Below, piece by piece: positions 63,180 through 64,000 of a DNA stretch of 64,000 nt. Below the pieces are notes generated by a model. It searched no databases and was not told the DNA's origin. It saw only the letters and a program-made list of their open reading frames with translations. The stretch is taken from the NCBI RefSeq assembly GCF_030816965.1, contig NZ_JAUSYQ010000002.1:4249001-4313000 (forward strand), in the 5' to 3' direction. Source of the stretch: Streptomyces canus. GTDB taxonomy: Bacteria; Actinomycetota; Actinomycetes; Streptomycetales; Streptomycetaceae. Within the stretch, counting starts at the first letter, position 1, and the number at the start of each line of letters is the position of its first letter. The position numbers were made by a program, and so were the translations under genes.

Positions 63180-63243
63180 GCCCGAACGTGTGGTTTCAGA
63201 CGGAGGCTACGCCTGCATTTCTGGAAAGTAAACAGGTTCGGGC
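63180..63243 (-). promoter_or_regulatory. fruRKA promoter flanked by an inverted repeat
   Basis: Minus-strand TTTACT (63232-63227) and TAGCCT (63209-63204) are spaced 17 bp. GCCCGAAC (63180-63187) and GTTCGGGC (63236-63243) flank them as a perfect 8-bp inverted repeat, candidate FruR half-sites. Confidence 0.5.
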
Positions 63244-63305
63244 GCGATCCGGGCATGAACGGACTTCCGATCCCTGCCCGCGTGGAACAGAAGGCGACGC
63301 CAGAA

Positions 63306-63337
63306 GGGCCCGGCACCTGACGACAGGTACCGGGCCC
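63306..63337 (-). terminator. Terminator of the MFS gene
   Basis: GGGCCCGG (63306-63313) with CCGGGCCC (63330-63337) and inner ACCTG with CAGGT form a 14-position stem with one mismatch and an ACGA tetraloop, 16 bp after the MFS stop. Confidence 0.75.
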
Positions 63338-63352
63338 CACGCCGAGCAACCG

Positions 63353-64000
63353 CTATACGAGCTCGGGTGCCTTCTCCTCCGCCACCGGAAGCTCCGCCCC
63401 TCCCTCGGCCCCCTCCACGTGCTGCGCGGGCCGTTTCGGCAGCGCGAACATCAGCAGGAAGATCACGCCCATCACCGCCGCGACCCACCCGAGCGCGTAC
63501 TGGAAGGCGTCCACGAAGGCCGGCCCCACCTGAGCGGGTCGCAGGTCGTCGCCGATGACCCCGAAGAACACCACGGACACCAGCCCGAGTCCGAGCGCGT
63601 TGCCCATCTGCTGCACGGTGTTGATGAGCCCCGACGCCGAACCGGCGTGCTCGCGCGGCACCTCCGAGAGCACCGCGTCCGTCAGCGGCGCGACGATCAG
63701 ACCCATGCCGACACCCATCACGACCAGCGGCAACGTCATCTGCCACGAGCTGATGCCCGTGCCGTACCGCTCGGCCTCCCAGAGGTAGAGCAGCACACCC
63801 ACCGTCATCAGCAGCGCACCGGCCTGGAGCACCTTGCGCCCGAAGCGCGGGACGAGCTTCTGCACCGACAGACCCGCCGCCGTGGAGACCGCGATCGAGA
63901 AGGGCACCCCCGTCAGCCCCGCACGCAACGGACTCCAGCCCAGCCCGGTCTGCATGTACAGCGTCCACACGAGGAAGAAGATGCCGAGCCCCACCCCGAA
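63353..64000 (-). CDS. MFS transporter (DHA2/EmrB-like), N-terminus outside the window
   Basis: The last ~215 residues of a multidrug-type MFS protein. The helices include WTLYMQTGLGWSPLRAGLTG and VVMGVGMGLIVAPLTDAVL, then EHAGSASGLINTVQQMGNALG, a hallmark of DHA2 14-helix exporters. A short acidic tail ends at 63353. The start lies beyond 64000. Substrate cannot be told. Confidence 0.9.
   Translation of the reverse strand, partial: FGVGLGIFFLVWTLYMQTGLGWSPLRAGLTGVPFSIAVSTAAGLSVQKLVPRFGRKVLQAGALLMTVGVLLYLWEAERYGTGISSWQMTLPLVVMGVGMGLIVAPLTDAVLSEVPREHAGSASGLINTVQQMGNALGLGLVSVVFFGVIGDDLRPAQVGPAFVDAFQYALGWVAAVMGVIFLLMFALPKRPAQHVEGAEGGAELPVAEEKAPELV

Overview
The window is a stretch of chromosome from a Streptomyces species or a very close relative. 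The evidence is the high GC content, strong G/C bias at third codon positions, frequent GTG and TTG starts, and marker genes confined to sporulating or mycelial actinobacteria: an SsgA-like protein, SepX, a resuscitation-promoting factor, protein O-mannosyltransferase and DUF1876. Gene order from galE/galT through rsmI, pmt, two penicillin-binding proteins, ssgE, the metal ECF transporter, the sepX-moeA-galU block, penicillin acylase, mscL and the fructose PTS resembles the Streptomyces core chromosome. No prophage, intact insertion sequence, CRISPR array or large biosynthetic cluster is visible.

Layout. 1-3.9 kb: galactose genes galE (cut by the window edge) and galT, divergent from a sodium:solute symporter. 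4-12.5 kb: an orphan response regulator with a degenerate receiver, then an ABC-F ATPase, ispE, rsmA, an RpfB-like factor, tatD, a zinc-ribbon protein and rsmI. 12.6-18.2 kb: envelope genes pmt, two tandem PBPs and ssgE. 18.3-23.1 kb: a CbiMN/Q/O-type ECF transporter preceded by a near-consensus Nur (nickel) box and translationally coupled to ohrR, then ohr and a serine hydrolase. 23.1-28.8 kb: accessory genes (DUF1876, a gene remnant, EamA transporter, YbaK, GNAT, MMPL exporter with TetR). 29-36.7 kb: tricorn protease, then a MerR-controlled Baeyer-Villiger monooxygenase/hydrolase/SDR operon. 36.7-44.3 kb: exonuclease III, GNAT, tRNA-Ala(CGC), then sepX-rimJ-mogA-moaC-moeA(glp)-galU with 5-FCL divergent. 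44.4-53.5 kb: penicillin acylase, a cation/proton antiporter, an MFS transporter, a Ruc-like redox chaperone preceded by a CIRCE element, an MTA phosphorylase, a SAF-domain protein and mscL. 53.5-64 kb: LtrA, P1 peptidase, a repeat-rich intergenic region, an L,D-transpeptidase lipoprotein, the fruR-fruK-fruA fructose PTS operon (fruA carries a frameshift) and a truncated MFS gene.

How genes work together. Most minus-strand operons are tightly coupled by 4-base ATGA or GTGA overlaps. Several units serve envelope growth and division: pmt, the PBPs, ssgE, rpf, sepX with the MoeA/Glp homologue, the L,D-transpeptidase and mscL. Catabolic units (gal and fru) carry recognisable operator candidates. 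The most informative regulatory signals are the CIRCE element before the Ruc-like gene, the Nur box with an apparently leaderless transporter start, and a perfect palindrome before the monooxygenase operon.

Two genes, rimJ and the antiporter, appear to start at CTG; conventional start-codon searches truncate both. I found no clearly new multi-gene system. The best candidates for undescribed biology are the non-canonical starts, the two long inverted repeats at 47.3 and 56.2 kb, the 65-bp tandem repeats at 55.9 kb, and the nickel-box/peroxide-regulator coupling.
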